A DNA stretch of 64,000 bases from Planctomycetota bacterium. Its GTDB lineage: Bacteria; Planctomycetota; MHYJ01; JACPRB01. The DNA lies in the NCBI GenBank assembly GCA_016209705.1, contig JACQVR010000091.1:24657-88656 (forward strand). The letters run 5' to 3'. This document shows, one piece after another, positions 15,349-24,038 of the stretch. The notes below the pieces were generated by a model. The model searched no databases and was not told the origin of the DNA. It saw only the letters and a program-made list of their open reading frames with translations. Positions within the stretch are counted from its first letter, which is position 1; the number at the start of each line of letters is the position of its first letter. The position numbers and the translations under genes were made by a program.

Positions 15349-16788
15349 ATGTCGGAACGCGACGATCGGCTCCAGCACCTGGAAGCGCTCCGCCGGCTGG
15401 ACGTCGAGCCGTTCGGGAACCGGTTCGACGGCGCCTCTTCCATCGGGTCCGTCGTGGCGGGATACGGCTCCGAGACGGAGGGCAAGACAGCGACGGTGGC
15501 CGGCCGGATCACGGCGCACCGCAGTTTCGGGAAGGCCGCGTTCCTGGACCTGCGCGACTGGACCGGCAAGGTCCAGGTCTACGTCAAGAAGGACGCCGTG
15601 GGGGAAGCGGTCCACGCCTGGTTTCAACACGTCGGAATCGGCGACGTTCTGGCGGCGACGGGCACGCTGGGCAAGACCAAGACCGGAGAAATCACGCTCT
15701 TCGCGACCAGCCTGACGCTGCTGACCAAGGCGTTGCGGCCGCTTCCGGAAAAGTGGCACGGCCTGAAAGATCCCGAGATCCGCACCCGCCGGCGCTATCT
15801 CGACCTGATCGCCAACCCGGAGGTCCAGCAGAAGTTCCTGAAGCGCGCCCGCGCCCTCATGGGGATCCGCCGCTTTCTCGACGCGCGAGGATACGTGGAA
15901 GTCGAGACGCCGATGATGCAAGCCGTGGCCGGCGGCGCCGCCGCGCGGCCGTTCATCACGCATCACCACGCCCTGGATCGAGACCTCTACCTGCGGATCG
16001 CGCTCGAGATCCCTCTCAAGAAACTGATGGTCGGCGGCCTCGAACGCGTCTACGAGATCGGGCGCGTGTTCCGCAACGAAGGCATTGATACCCAGCACAA
16101 TCCCGAATTCACGATGCTGGAGCTGTACCACGCGTACGGTGACCTCCGGACGATGATGGACCTCGTCGAGGCGCTGGTCGCGAACGTGGCCCAGGAGATC
16201 ACGGGTACGGCCAAGCTCCCGTTCGGCGAGCGGACCGTGGACGTGACCCCGCCGTGGCCGCGGCGCGATTACTTCGAGCTCATCAAGACGCATGCCGACC
16301 TCGACCCTTCCGACGAGGACGCGCTACGCGCCAAACTGCAGGACCGGCGGGTGGAAACGGCCGGCCTCACGCGCATCGACCTTTTGGACAAGGTCTTCGG
16401 GGAATACGTCGAGCCGCATCTCGTCGACGCGACGTATGTCTGCAACCAGCCGCTGGAGATGACGCCGCTCTGTCGGGAACACCGGGAGCGCCCGGGTCTG
16501 GCCGACCGATTCGAAGCCTATGCGGGCTGCATGGAGATCGCGAACGCCTACACCGAGCTGAACGATCCCCTCGAACAGCGGAAGCGATTGGTGCGTCAAA
16601 TGAAGGCGGCGGGCGACGAAATGGTTCGCGAGGGCCGGATCGACGAAGACTTCCTGACCGCCCTCGAGCACGGGATGCCGCCCGCCGGCGGTCTGGGCAT
16701 CGGAATCGACCGCCTCCTCATGATCGTGACGAACTCCGCCAGCATCCGCGAGGTGATCCTCTTTCCCATGCTGCGTGACGAATCCTAG
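15349..16788 (+). CDS. lysS: Lysyl-tRNA synthetase, class II
   Basis: 479 residues from ATG 15349 (MSERDDRLQHLEALRRLDVE). An N-terminal OB-fold anticodon-binding domain (about 45-150; VAGRITAHRSFGKAAFLDLR) is followed by the class II catalytic core: motif 1 FLDARGYVEVETPMMQ, motif 2 YEIGRVFRNEGIDTQHNPEF with TMLELYHAY, and motif 3 GLGIGIDRLLMIVT. It charges tRNA-Lys in the cytoplasm. Length is normal. The TAG stop (16786-16788) is formed by the first bases of the heptamer repeat downstream. Confidence 0.96.
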   Translation: MSERDDRLQHLEALRRLDVEPFGNRFDGASSIGSVVAGYGSETEGKTATVAGRITAHRSFGKAAFLDLRDWTGKVQVYVKKDAVGEAVHAWFQHVGIGDVLAATGTLGKTKTGEITLFATSLTLLTKALRPLPEKWHGLKDPEIRTRRRYLDLIANPEVQQKFLKRARALMGIRRFLDARGYVEVETPMMQAVAGGAAARPFITHHHALDRDLYLRIALEIPLKKLMVGGLERVYEIGRVFRNEGIDTQHNPEFTMLELYHAYGDLRTMMDLVEALVANVAQEITGTAKLPFGERTVDVTPPWPRRDYFELIKTHADLDPSDEDALRAKLQDRRVETAGLTRIDLLDKVFGEYVEPHLVDATYVCNQPLEMTPLCREHRERPGLADRFEAYAGCMEIANAYTELNDPLEQRKRLVRQMKAAGDEMVREGRIDEDFLTALEHGMPPAGGLGIGIDRLLMIVTNSASIREVILFPMLRDES

Positions 16789-16853
16789 CTTGTAGCTCGT
16801 AGCTTGTAGCTTGTAGCTCCAAGCCGCTACAAGCTTCAAGCTACCCGCTACCG
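16786..16853. repeat. Heptamer-phased inverted repeat including the lysS stop codon
   Basis: Left arm: TAGCTTG TAGCTCG TAGCTTG TAGCTTG TAGCTCC (16786-16820). Right arm: GCTACAA GCTTCAA GCTACCC GCTACCG (16826-16853). Strict 7-bp period and inverted arms. It fills the whole lysS-to-exporter spacer, and its first TAG is the lysS stop. Confidence 0.87.
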
Positions 16854-16860
16854 GCTTTTC

Positions 16861-18609
16861 ATGTACAAACTCTTCATGGCGCTGCGATATCTTCGCGCGC
16901 ACAAGATCATCTATTTCTCCATCGCGGGCGTCGCCGTGGGCATCACGGCGATGATCATCGTCACCAGCGTGATGGGCGGTTTCTCGCGCGACATCCGCGC
17001 GAGAATCCGCGGACTTCAATCCCACATCGTCGTCCGGACCGTCTCTCCGGACATGTGGATCCTCGGGTACGAGGAAATGGCGGCGAAGATCCGGGACCTC
17101 CCCCACATCACCGGATGCGCCCCCCGGCTGGAATGGATGGCGTGGATGACGTCGGGGGGACGAACGCGGGACGTCAAGGTGATCGGCATCGATCCGGCGC
17201 AGGAAGCGGGCACGGGAGATTTACGCCGCTATTTCGAGAGGGAGGGCACGGACTTCTCGTCCGACGCCTTCGCCGACACGGGGGACGACGTCCCGGGCAT
17301 GGTCATCGGAGCCGAGAATCGCATCGCCTGGAAAGGCGACGAAGTCGTGCTCCAGACCGCCCGACGGGGAGACATCCCCATGGGGCTGGAACATCGCTTT
17401 CGGGTGACGGGATGGTTCCGCACGGGAATGGCGGAATACGATTCGGAACTCGTGTTCATCGGCTTGCGAGGATTTCAGGATCTGCTCCGGCTGCGGCAAC
17501 CTCCGCGCGTGAACGTCCTGGCGGTGGGCGTCGACGATTACGAACGCCACGGCGCGGCGGTGTGGCAGGCCGTGATCGATACGATCCATTCGATCCGCCC
17601 GTGCTCCCATCCCCGCCTGCACGCGAGGGGCCAGTGCCGCGCCACCCTCGTGCTGACATGGGAGGAGGAGCGCAGCATCCTCCTGAAGGCGGTCTCGGCC
17701 GAAAAGGGAATCCAGATCATCATCCTCTTCTGCATCGTCATCGTCGCCGCGTTCAACATCATCGCCATCTACACCTTGATGGCTCAGGCGAAGACGCGCG
17801 ACGTCGGCATCCTGAGATCGCTGGGCGGCACGCGCGGCGGCGTCATCGCGATCTTTCTGCTGAGCGGCGCCTTCTGCGGGCTCGTGGGGTCGCTCGTCGG
17901 GATGGCCGGAGGACTGCTGATTTCCCAGAACCTCAACGAGCTCGTGGACTTCGTCCGCATCTCCTCCCGCGAATTGAATCGGCTCTCTTTCGTCGAAACC
18001 GGGGAGGACCGCTCGGCGGTCGTCGGATCGGTAGTCTTGTACGGCGCGGCGCTGGCGGCGTTGATGTGGTCCTGGATCCTGCTGTACCGACCGTGGAAGA
18101 AGTTCGCGTTGATCCCGTCTCTGGCGGCGGGGCTCCTCCTGGCCGCCGCCGCGTGGGTCTTCTTCTCGTGGACGCCCGAATACGGGCCTCGCGCCAAGTA
18201 TGACTGGGAATCGGCCGCGCGCTTGAGGGTCTGGATTGTCGTCCTGTCCGGCTCGGCGCCGATGCTCTGGTCGGCGGTGCGGCGGCTGGCGGAGCCGTTG
18301 TACGAGAGCTTCATCGGCAGCGCGCTGCGCGTGGCGGCCACGTTGCTTTATTCGGCGCTGGCGATGGTCGGGATCGCGGGTCTTTCGGTCGGCGCCGCGC
18401 TGGCGCTCGGGCGTCCGAAGCCGGGATTCCTGGGCTATGATCTGTTCCCCGCCGATATCTACTACCTGGATCGCGTTCCCGTGTTGGTGGATGGGACCTC
18501 GATCGCGGTCTTCGTCCTGGCGACGCTGGTCGTGTGCGTCGCGTTCAGCATCTATCCGGCCCTGCGCGCGGCGCACGCGGATCCCATCGAGGCCATTCGA
18601 GATGAATGA
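16861..18609 (+). CDS. LolC/LolE-type ABC permease with an extra membrane insertion
   Basis: 582 residues against about 400 for LolC/E. The N-terminus (MYKLFMALRYLRAHKIIYFS, first span about 16-41) and a large periplasmic domain (about 45-275) are standard. Spans near 283-307 and 330-356 follow, and the end FPADIYYLDRVPVLVDG ... AALRAAHADPIEAIRDE type tail matches the LolC C-terminus. Between residues about 357 and 525 there is an additional segment with three or four hydrophobic stretches (AALAALMWSWILLY, LAAGLLLAAAAWVFFSW, LLYSALAMVGIAGLSVG) that LolC/E proteins lack. With the ATPase at 18725 it should form a lipoprotein-releasing or other FtsX-type transporter. Confidence 0.85.
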   Translation: MYKLFMALRYLRAHKIIYFSIAGVAVGITAMIIVTSVMGGFSRDIRARIRGLQSHIVVRTVSPDMWILGYEEMAAKIRDLPHITGCAPRLEWMAWMTSGGRTRDVKVIGIDPAQEAGTGDLRRYFEREGTDFSSDAFADTGDDVPGMVIGAENRIAWKGDEVVLQTARRGDIPMGLEHRFRVTGWFRTGMAEYDSELVFIGLRGFQDLLRLRQPPRVNVLAVGVDDYERHGAAVWQAVIDTIHSIRPCSHPRLHARGQCRATLVLTWEEERSILLKAVSAEKGIQIIILFCIVIVAAFNIIAIYTLMAQAKTRDVGILRSLGGTRGGVIAIFLLSGAFCGLVGSLVGMAGGLLISQNLNELVDFVRISSRELNRLSFVETGEDRSAVVGSVVLYGAALAALMWSWILLYRPWKKFALIPSLAAGLLLAAAAWVFFSWTPEYGPRAKYDWESAARLRVWIVVLSGSAPMLWSAVRRLAEPLYESFIGSALRVAATLLYSALAMVGIAGLSVGAALALGRPKPGFLGYDLFPADIYYLDRVPVLVDGTSIAVFVLATLVVCVAFSIYPALRAAHADPIEAIRDE

Positions 18610-18610
18610 C

Positions 18611-18679
18611 GCGCGCGCCTGGCGGCGCGCGCTTACGGAATTCCGGCTCGGCGTCCGCGAGTCTCCGAGCCGCAATTCC
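18611..18679 (+). other. Two strong hairpins between the permease and ATPase genes
   Basis: A perfect 9-bp stem GCGCGCGCC-tggc-GGCGCGCGC (18611-18632), then a second inverted repeat (18637-18679) whose arms are GGAATTCCGGCTCGG and CCGAGCCGCAATTCC. No U-tract follows either, so they look like processing, stability or attenuation elements within the operon, not simple terminators. Confidence 0.65.
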
Positions 18680-18724
18680 AAACTGTGGCTTCGCCGCAGG
18701 AAGCGTCTTTGGAGACGATTCCGA

Positions 18725-19414
18725 ATGCATTCGTTCTTGAAGGTTCAAGAGGTCGAGAAAGTTTACCGCTCCGGCGGGACGGACCTGCGCGTCCTGAAGG
18801 GCGTGACGTTGAGCGTGGAGGAGGGAGAGATCCTGGCCATCGTGGGCCCCTCGGGCGCGGGCAAGAGCACGTTGCTGCACTTGATGGGATTCCTGGACCG
18901 ACCCACGCGCGGAGAGGTGCTCTTCCGCGGCTTGACGCTGTCGTCCTTGAGTTCCGCGGCCCAGGCGGACGTCCGCAACCGGCGGTTCGGCTTCGTATTC
19001 CAGATGCATCACCTCCTTCCCGAACTGTCGGCCCTCGAGAACGCCGCGATGCCGCTCATGATTCGCTTGGGAATTCTGGAATGGTTCGCGTCGGGACCGG
19101 CCTCCAAGCGGCGCGCGCGAGCTCTCCTCGATCGATTGGGTCTCGGAGCGCGACTTCATCATCGCCCCAGCCAGTTGTCGGGCGGCGAGCGCCAGCGCGT
19201 GGCGCTGGCCCGCGCCCTGATCGGCGATCCGGAAGTGGTCTTCTGCGACGAGCCGACGGGAAACCTGGATGCCGCGACATCGCGGGAGATCCAGGCGGTG
19301 ATCCAGGAATTGTCCCGGGAAACCGGGCGTACCTTTGTGCTCGTCACGCACGACCCCACGGTGGCGGCGCTGGCCCGGCGCATCGTCCGACTGGAAGACG
19401 GCCGTCTCGTTTAG
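18725..19414 (+). CDS. lolD: LolD-type ABC ATPase
   Basis: 229 residues from ATG 18725. VEKVYRSGGTDLRVLKGVTL, Walker A VGPSGAGKSTLLHLMGFLDR, Q-loop FVFQMHHLLPELSALENAAM, signature LSGGERQRVALARALIGDP, Walker B EVVFCDEPTGNLD and H-loop LVTHDPT. The pattern F-Q-x-H-L-L-PE-x-s-A-x-EN and the spacing are those of LolD/MacB ATPases. A long open frame continues upstream but has no homology. It partners the FtsX-type permease 115 bp upstream. Confidence 0.9.
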   Translation: MHSFLKVQEVEKVYRSGGTDLRVLKGVTLSVEEGEILAIVGPSGAGKSTLLHLMGFLDRPTRGEVLFRGLTLSSLSSAAQADVRNRRFGFVFQMHHLLPELSALENAAMPLMIRLGILEWFASGPASKRRARALLDRLGLGARLHHRPSQLSGGERQRVALARALIGDPEVVFCDEPTGNLDAATSREIQAVIQELSRETGRTFVLVTHDPTVAALARRIVRLEDGRLV

Positions 19415-19520
19415 GGATTTGTGAGTAAACAAAGGTTCGATTTCTGGTGGAAGACTTGAACCGCCAAAGGTTTCGGCCTTTACAAACGGCGACCCCCACA
19501 ATCTGAGCCATTTCTATCGC

Positions 19521-19550
19521 TTGACCCCGTCGGGGGACGCGCTCTACAGT
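19521..19550 (+). promoter_or_regulatory. Promoter of the FHA-HD-GYP gene
   Basis: TTGACC (19521-19526), 18 bp, TACAGT (19545-19550); about 29 nt of leader to ATG 19586. The upstream part of the 19415-19520 spacer shows nothing else recognisable. Confidence 0.5.
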
Positions 19551-19585
19551 GAAGGCGCTTCGCCGACCGCGGCGGCACCGCCTTC

Positions 19586-21037
19586 ATGCCTTTTATTCGC
19601 GTTCGCACGGGTCCCCACCAGGGGAAAGTTTTCGAAATCAAGGACGACGTCATCACCATCGGGCGCGACGAGAATCAGATGATCCAGATTCTCGACCAGG
19701 GCGTTTCCCGCATGCACGCGGAAATCTTCAAGCTGGGCGGCATCTGCTTCGTCCGCGACCTCAACTCCACCAACGGCACGTTCGTGAACTCCGTGCGCAT
19801 CACCGAGGAGGCGCTCAAGGAGAACGACGAACTGCTGATCGGCCGGACGATCCTGCGCTACGAGGAAAAACTTCGCCCCGACACCTCGATCGGCTTCATC
19901 CAGATCGCGGACCCGACCACGCGGCTGCAACTACAGCCGTTGCTCACCAAGCTCGGGAAGTCGGCGCCCACCCTTCCTAGCCAGGAGGTTCGATCCCGCT
20001 CGATCACGCTGGCGCACGAGCTGGGGAAGATCCTGATCGGAGCGGAGGATTTCAACGAGGCGCTGGCCAAGACGCTCAAGCTGGTCGCCGAAAACGTCGG
20101 AGCCGACGACGGGTATTTCTTCATGAACGAGCGATCCACGGGGCGGCTGATCCAGCGCGCCTCGTACGAACGCGAGGAGGACCGCAACGAACGCAAGGTC
20201 AGCAAGACGATCGCCAAACGGATCCTTCAGACGGGGATGCCGCTTTTGACCTCGGACGCGGCGCTCGATCAGCGCCTGAACATCTCCGAGAGCGTCGTTC
20301 TGAAGAAGATCAAGGCGGTCATCGCGGTTCCGATCATGCTGCGGGACCGCGCGGAAGGGCTGCTCTACTTCCACACGAGCCGCACGTCCGCTCCGTTCAG
20401 CCTGGAGGACCTGGAAGTCGTCATTTCCGCCGCGCTTCAGGTCTCCCTCGCTCTGACCGAGCACGTGGCCAACAAGCGCCTGCGGGATCGGTGGGTCTCC
20501 ACGGTGCGCGCCCTGGTGACCGCCATGGAAGCGCGGCTTCCTCGCAAGCACGGCCACTCGGATCGGGTGGCCCAGTATTCGGTCGCCGTGGCCGGCCAGC
20601 TCGGTTTGGGTCGCCAGGAAATCGAGCACATCCGCCTGGCGGCGCTCATGCACGACATCGGCCGGATTCACGATCCTCCGGGGGAGGCGGCTCCCGAAAG
20701 CCACGTCTATGCCGGGGAGCGCATCCTTCAAGGCATCGAGGGCTACGAGGATCTGCTGCCGGGCGTCCGATACCATCATGAACGGGCCGACGGATCCGGC
20801 TTCCCGTACGGAATTCGCAACGAGGAGACGCCGCTGATGGCCCGCATCATCATCGTCACCAACCACTTCGATGACCTGGGCATGTCGAGCGGCGCAGGTG
20901 GCGCCGATCCGACCGGAAAGGAAGCGCTCGCCAAGATTTCCGAAGGCGGCGGCAAGATCTTCGATGAAGACGTGGTCAAGGGGTTGATCATCTGCCACAA
21001 CACCGGCGCGCTCTACGACAGACCCGTGGAATCGTGA
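19586..21037 (+). CDS. FHA-GAF-HD-GYP-like signalling protein
   Basis: 483 residues. FHA domain about 1-95 (ITIGRDENQMIQILDQGVSR, LNSTNGTFVN), which binds phosphothreonine partners. GAF domain about 150-300. HD-GYP-type domain about 310-475 with HGHSDRVAQYSVAVAGQLGL, LAALMHDIGRIHDP (HD pair) and VRYHHERADGSGFPYG. The hallmark GYP is GFP here and the loop after HD is short, so c-di-GMP hydrolysis is possible but not assured. The FHA domain suggests control by a Ser/Thr kinase. The stop overlaps the nadB GTG (GTGA). Confidence 0.88.
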   Translation: MPFIRVRTGPHQGKVFEIKDDVITIGRDENQMIQILDQGVSRMHAEIFKLGGICFVRDLNSTNGTFVNSVRITEEALKENDELLIGRTILRYEEKLRPDTSIGFIQIADPTTRLQLQPLLTKLGKSAPTLPSQEVRSRSITLAHELGKILIGAEDFNEALAKTLKLVAENVGADDGYFFMNERSTGRLIQRASYEREEDRNERKVSKTIAKRILQTGMPLLTSDAALDQRLNISESVVLKKIKAVIAVPIMLRDRAEGLLYFHTSRTSAPFSLEDLEVVISAALQVSLALTEHVANKRLRDRWVSTVRALVTAMEARLPRKHGHSDRVAQYSVAVAGQLGLGRQEIEHIRLAALMHDIGRIHDPPGEAAPESHVYAGERILQGIEGYEDLLPGVRYHHERADGSGFPYGIRNEETPLMARIIIVTNHFDDLGMSSGAGGADPTGKEALAKISEGGGKIFDEDVVKGLIICHNTGALYDRPVES

Positions 21038-22662
21038 ACGCTCACGTCGACTCTCCCCGGTACCTGGTCCCCTTCGACCTCCGGCGCCTGCGCGTCCTGG
21101 AAACGGACGTCCTCGTCGTCGGCAGCGGCTTGGCGGCGCTGCGCGCGGCCATCGAAGCGTCGGCGTCGCGCCGGGTCGTGGTGCTCACCAAACGCGACGT
21201 GATGGAGTGCAGCTCCCGGTACGCCCAGGGAGGCATCGCGGCCGCGATTCACGAACAGGACACGCTGGAATCGCACATCGCGGACACGTTGGCCACGGGG
21301 TACGGGTTGTGCGACGAGCGGATCGTCCGCGCCGTCGTGACCGAAGGCGCCGATGCCGTTCGGGAGCTGATCGCCTGGGGCGCCGCCTTCGACCGGCGCG
21401 ACGGGGCGTTGGAGTTCGCGTTGGAGGGAGGGCATTCCCGACCGCGCGTCCTGCACCGGGGGGATGAGACGGGACTGGAACTGGAGCGCACCCTGACGCG
21501 CGTGGCGCGCCGCCTCAAGAACGTGACGTTTCTCGAGCACACCTTCGCCGTCGACCTGATCACCAAGGGAAGGGTTTGCCGTGGGGTGCTGTTCCATGAC
21601 GGGCGCCAGCTTCGCGCCGCGCTGGCGGATGCGGTGATTCTGGCTACCGGCGGGGCCGGGCAACTGTTCAGAGAGACGACCAATCCGCCCGTCGCCACCG
21701 GAGACGGTCTGGGCATGGCTTACCGCGCGGGGGCGGAGCTCATGGATCTGGAATTCATGCAGTTCCATCCCACGACGCTGTACCTGGCGGGCGCGAGCCG
21801 GTCGCTGATCAGCGAGGCCGTGCGCGGGGCGACGGGGACGTTGCGGGATCGCCACGGGCGCGCGTTCATGAAGGATTATCATCCGATGGGGGACCTCGCC
21901 CCTCGCGACGTGGTATCCCGCTCCATGTTGCAGCAGATGCTCAAGACCCGGGACACGCAGGTGTACCTGGACATCACGCATCTGCCGCGCGCGGCCGTCA
22001 AGCGCCAGTTTCCGGGTTTGGTGGCGCTGTGCCGTCGCTTCGGATTGGATTGGGTGCGCCGTCCGCTTCCCGTCCGTCCCGCCGCGCACTATATGATCGG
22101 CGGCGTCCGCGTGGATTTGAACGGCCGCACCACCGTACCCGGTCTTTATGCGGCCGGGGAGTGCGCCGCCTCGGGGTTTCACGGCGCGAATCGGCTGGCG
22201 TCGAACTCCCTGCTGGAATGCCTGGTGCTGGGTCGCCGCGCGGGGCGCCACGCGGCCGGGATCTTCCGCCGGCCGATGGGGAAGAAGGTCGCCGGCCATC
22301 CTCGCCTGCAACCGCCCGACGGGATCGATGTCATCGATCTGCGCAACTCGCTCAAGAGCCTCATGTGGCGCGAGGTCGGGATCGAGAGATCCGGACCCCG
22401 GTTGGTGGAGGCGGACGAGCGCATGAGCTTCTGGGCGTCGTACGTGATGCAAGTCGCATTCGACGATCCGGTGGGATGGGAGCTCCAGAACCTGGTGACG
22501 ATCGGCGTACTGATGGCGCGCAACGCCGCGCAGCGGCGGGAGTCGCGAGGCGTCCACTACCGGTCCGACTTCCCGGCGCGGAACGATCGAACCTGGAAAA
22601 AGCACATCACGATCAAGGCCGATGCCGCGCGGATCGCCGCTCAACAGCCCAGAGAATCGTGA
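21034..22662 (+). CDS. nadB: L-aspartate oxidase
   Basis: 542 residues from GTG 21034. FAD-binding DVLVVGSGLAALRAAIEAS, SSRYAQGGIAAA, the substrate loop HRGDETGLELERTL, HYMIGGVRVDLNGRTTVPG and GLYAAGECAASGFHGANRLA with SNSLLE identify NadB over SdhA/FrdA. It oxidises aspartate to iminoaspartate, the first step of de novo NAD synthesis; nadA is not in the window. Translation appears coupled to the upstream gene by a GTGA overlap, and the last 50 bp overlap the convergent gene at 22613. Confidence 0.93.
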   Translation: MNAHVDSPRYLVPFDLRRLRVLETDVLVVGSGLAALRAAIEASASRRVVVLTKRDVMECSSRYAQGGIAAAIHEQDTLESHIADTLATGYGLCDERIVRAVVTEGADAVRELIAWGAAFDRRDGALEFALEGGHSRPRVLHRGDETGLELERTLTRVARRLKNVTFLEHTFAVDLITKGRVCRGVLFHDGRQLRAALADAVILATGGAGQLFRETTNPPVATGDGLGMAYRAGAELMDLEFMQFHPTTLYLAGASRSLISEAVRGATGTLRDRHGRAFMKDYHPMGDLAPRDVVSRSMLQQMLKTRDTQVYLDITHLPRAAVKRQFPGLVALCRRFGLDWVRRPLPVRPAAHYMIGGVRVDLNGRTTVPGLYAAGECAASGFHGANRLASNSLLECLVLGRRAGRHAAGIFRRPMGKKVAGHPRLQPPDGIDVIDLRNSLKSLMWREVGIERSGPRLVEADERMSFWASYVMQVAFDDPVGWELQNLVTIGVLMARNAAQRRESRGVHYRSDFPARNDRTWKKHITIKADAARIAAQQPRES

Positions 22663-23074
22663 GAACGGCGAGATTCACGGGCAGGAGGATGAGCGCGTCC
22701 TCGCTTTGATAGAGGCCCATCTCGAACGATTCGAGCGTCCATGGATGGAACGGGGTTTGGGCTCCCCGGCCCAGGTAATCCTTGAGCAGATCGGTCGCGA
22801 CGTGGAGAAGGGATCCCGCGTAGGTCGAGAGGAACGCGCGGCCTCGGAACGAGGGCGCGAACAGCAAAGACATGGCCCAGGACGCGAGCGCCAAGCCGGT
22901 GACGGAATGGCTGGGCGCGGTGACGAAGTCTGGCATGAAATCCGGGAAGCTCAGCGGCTTGCTGATGAGGTCGGGCAGGAAGACGCCCAGCACGAAGGTC
23001 GCCGCCATGGCCCGGTTCCCGATGGGATATCCGCACACCCGGGCCGAGACGTAATGGGTCAAAAGGTCGGCCAT
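22613..23074 (-). CDS. YdjM/DUF457-type membrane-bound hydrolase family protein
   Basis: 153 residues. MADLLTHYVSARVCGYPIGN, FVLGVFLPDLISKPL, APSHSVTGLALASWAMSLLF and YAGSLLHVATDLLKDYLG give the histidine and aspartate pattern of the LexA-regulated YdjM family of integral membrane proteins. About four membrane spans. Function is unknown; a metal-dependent hydrolase activity is inferred for the family. Its 3' end overlaps nadB by 50 bp. Confidence 0.75.
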   Translation of the reverse strand: MADLLTHYVSARVCGYPIGNRAMAATFVLGVFLPDLISKPLSFPDFMPDFVTAPSHSVTGLALASWAMSLLFAPSFRGRAFLSTYAGSLLHVATDLLKDYLGRGAQTPFHPWTLESFEMGLYQSEDALILLPVNLAVLTILWAVERRSARHRP

Positions 23075-23156
23075 GGCTGGGCACGTGTCGAGCTTTGCAA
23101 GGGGATGTCAGGATGAAGAGGATATCGGCGATAAAAGCTCTTTTTCGCGGCCGTGA

Positions 23157-23372
23157 GCATCTCCCTATCTCCAAGGGGATGAGGAGATGTGGGGAGATCG
23201 GGAGATACGGACCGATGGAGAAATGCGGATTCGGATTTTATCTCCACATCTACAAGCATCTCCCTATCTCCAAGGGGATGAGGAGATGCGGGGAGATCGG
23301 GAGATACGGACCGATGGAGAAATGCGGATTCGGATCTTATCTCCACATCTACACGCATCTCCCTATCTCCAA
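23157..23372. repeat. 99-bp tandem repeat, 2.2 copies
   Basis: Units start at 23157, 23256 and 23355 (partial) with GCATCTCCCTATCTCC. The two full units differ at only a few positions. Each contains an internal inverted repeat (CATCTCC...GGAGATG) and 7-bp phased ATCTCC/GGAGAT blocks. Because 99 is divisible by 3, several frames stay open, but no protein homology is seen. The array ends in CCAATATCTCGACA, a core also found at 55363-55450. It lies in the 23075-23387 spacer between two reverse-strand genes. Confidence 0.9.
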
Positions 23373-23387
23373 TATCTCGACAATCCC

Positions 23388-23828
23388 CTATCGGGGATAC
23401 AGTCCTTCCCGCCGCCATTCGAACCGGCGCCGGAAGATCCATGCGAAAGCGATCAGCGCAAGGACGGAGACGGCGTATACCCCTGCGCGGCGGAACGTGT
23501 AGCCGGGCACCATCCGGACGGCGGTGGCCTTCACGGACGCCGCGTCGTGAAAATCGCCTCGGACCATGACATGATCGCCTGGGGAAGGTTGAAGGGTCGA
23601 ATCAACACGGACCCGCAGCCCGCGAACATCCAGCACGAAATGCGATTCCGACGACTCGAGAACGGTGCTGGGCAGAATGAGGACGTCGCTTCCTTGATAG
23701 CGGTGAGGTTGCCGGACGCAGCGTTGGATCCCGGGGTAACGTTCCGGCAGCCGGATCGCGGCGTCCGCGCACAGGGCGGTGAATCCTCCGATGGCCAGGA
23801 CCCATTGAGCGACGTCGGCCGGTCTCAT
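23388..23828 (-). CDS. Small membrane protein with two spans, unknown
   Basis: 146 residues. Hydrophobic segments near 8-25 (WVLAIGGFTALCADAAI) and 115-132 (AGVYAVSVLALIAFAWIF) flank a soluble beta-rich middle (FVLDVRGLRVRVDSTLQPSP, GDHVMVRGDFHDAASVKATA) that looks like an OB-type fold. I do not recognise the family. Its 3' end abuts the tandem repeat region, and its start faces the dnaK regulatory region. Confidence 0.6.
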   Translation of the reverse strand: MRPADVAQWVLAIGGFTALCADAAIRLPERYPGIQRCVRQPHRYQGSDVLILPSTVLESSESHFVLDVRGLRVRVDSTLQPSPGDHVMVRGDFHDAASVKATAVRMVPGYTFRRAGVYAVSVLALIAFAWIFRRRFEWRREGLYPR

Positions 23829-23843
23829 GTAGGATGTATCGAC

Positions 23844-23892
23844 CGTTTGACGGTCAACCGTTGACTGTTGACCGATGATCGTTGACCGCGAA
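23844..23892. repeat. Heptamer-phased repeat upstream of dnaK
   Basis: CGTTTGA CGGTCAA CCGTTGA CTGTTGA CCGATGA TCGTTGA CCGCGAA, seven units in strict 7-bp phase with a degenerate GTTGA core. A weaker second arm with similar phase (GATCGAC GGCTTCC GACTGCC GACTTCG) follows to about 23940. Confidence 0.75.
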
Positions 23893-23965
23893 GGCGGCGG
23901 TTGGCGGTCTACGATCGACGGCTTCCGACTGCCGACTTCGTAATGCGAGTATGTCAGATTGGCAT

Positions 23966-24010
23966 TTGACCGGGCGGGTTCATTTTCTAATTTAACCTTT
24001 TGGGGTTAAA
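23966..24010 (+). promoter_or_regulatory. dnaK distal promoter with operator-like palindrome
   Basis: TTGACC (23966-23971), 16 bp, TAATTT (23988-23993). The inverted repeat TTTAACC-N6-GGTTAAA (23991-24010) covers the -10 and the predicted start site, a typical place for a repressor. It does not match the CIRCE element (TTAGCACTC-N9-GAGTGCTAA). Confidence 0.5.
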
Positions 24011-24038
24011 ACGGTTATATCAAAACTTCGCGTTTCTC

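Noticed and set aside
19415..19520. tRNA gene suggested by a GGTTCGA-like string near 19433
   Set aside because: No acceptor stem, anticodon arm or CCA-proximal pairing can be formed; no tRNA found in any spacer.
23059..23864. Repeat proteins with 33-residue units encoded by the 99-bp array
   Set aside because: Three frames on two strands stay open merely because 99 is divisible by 3; no start signals or homology.
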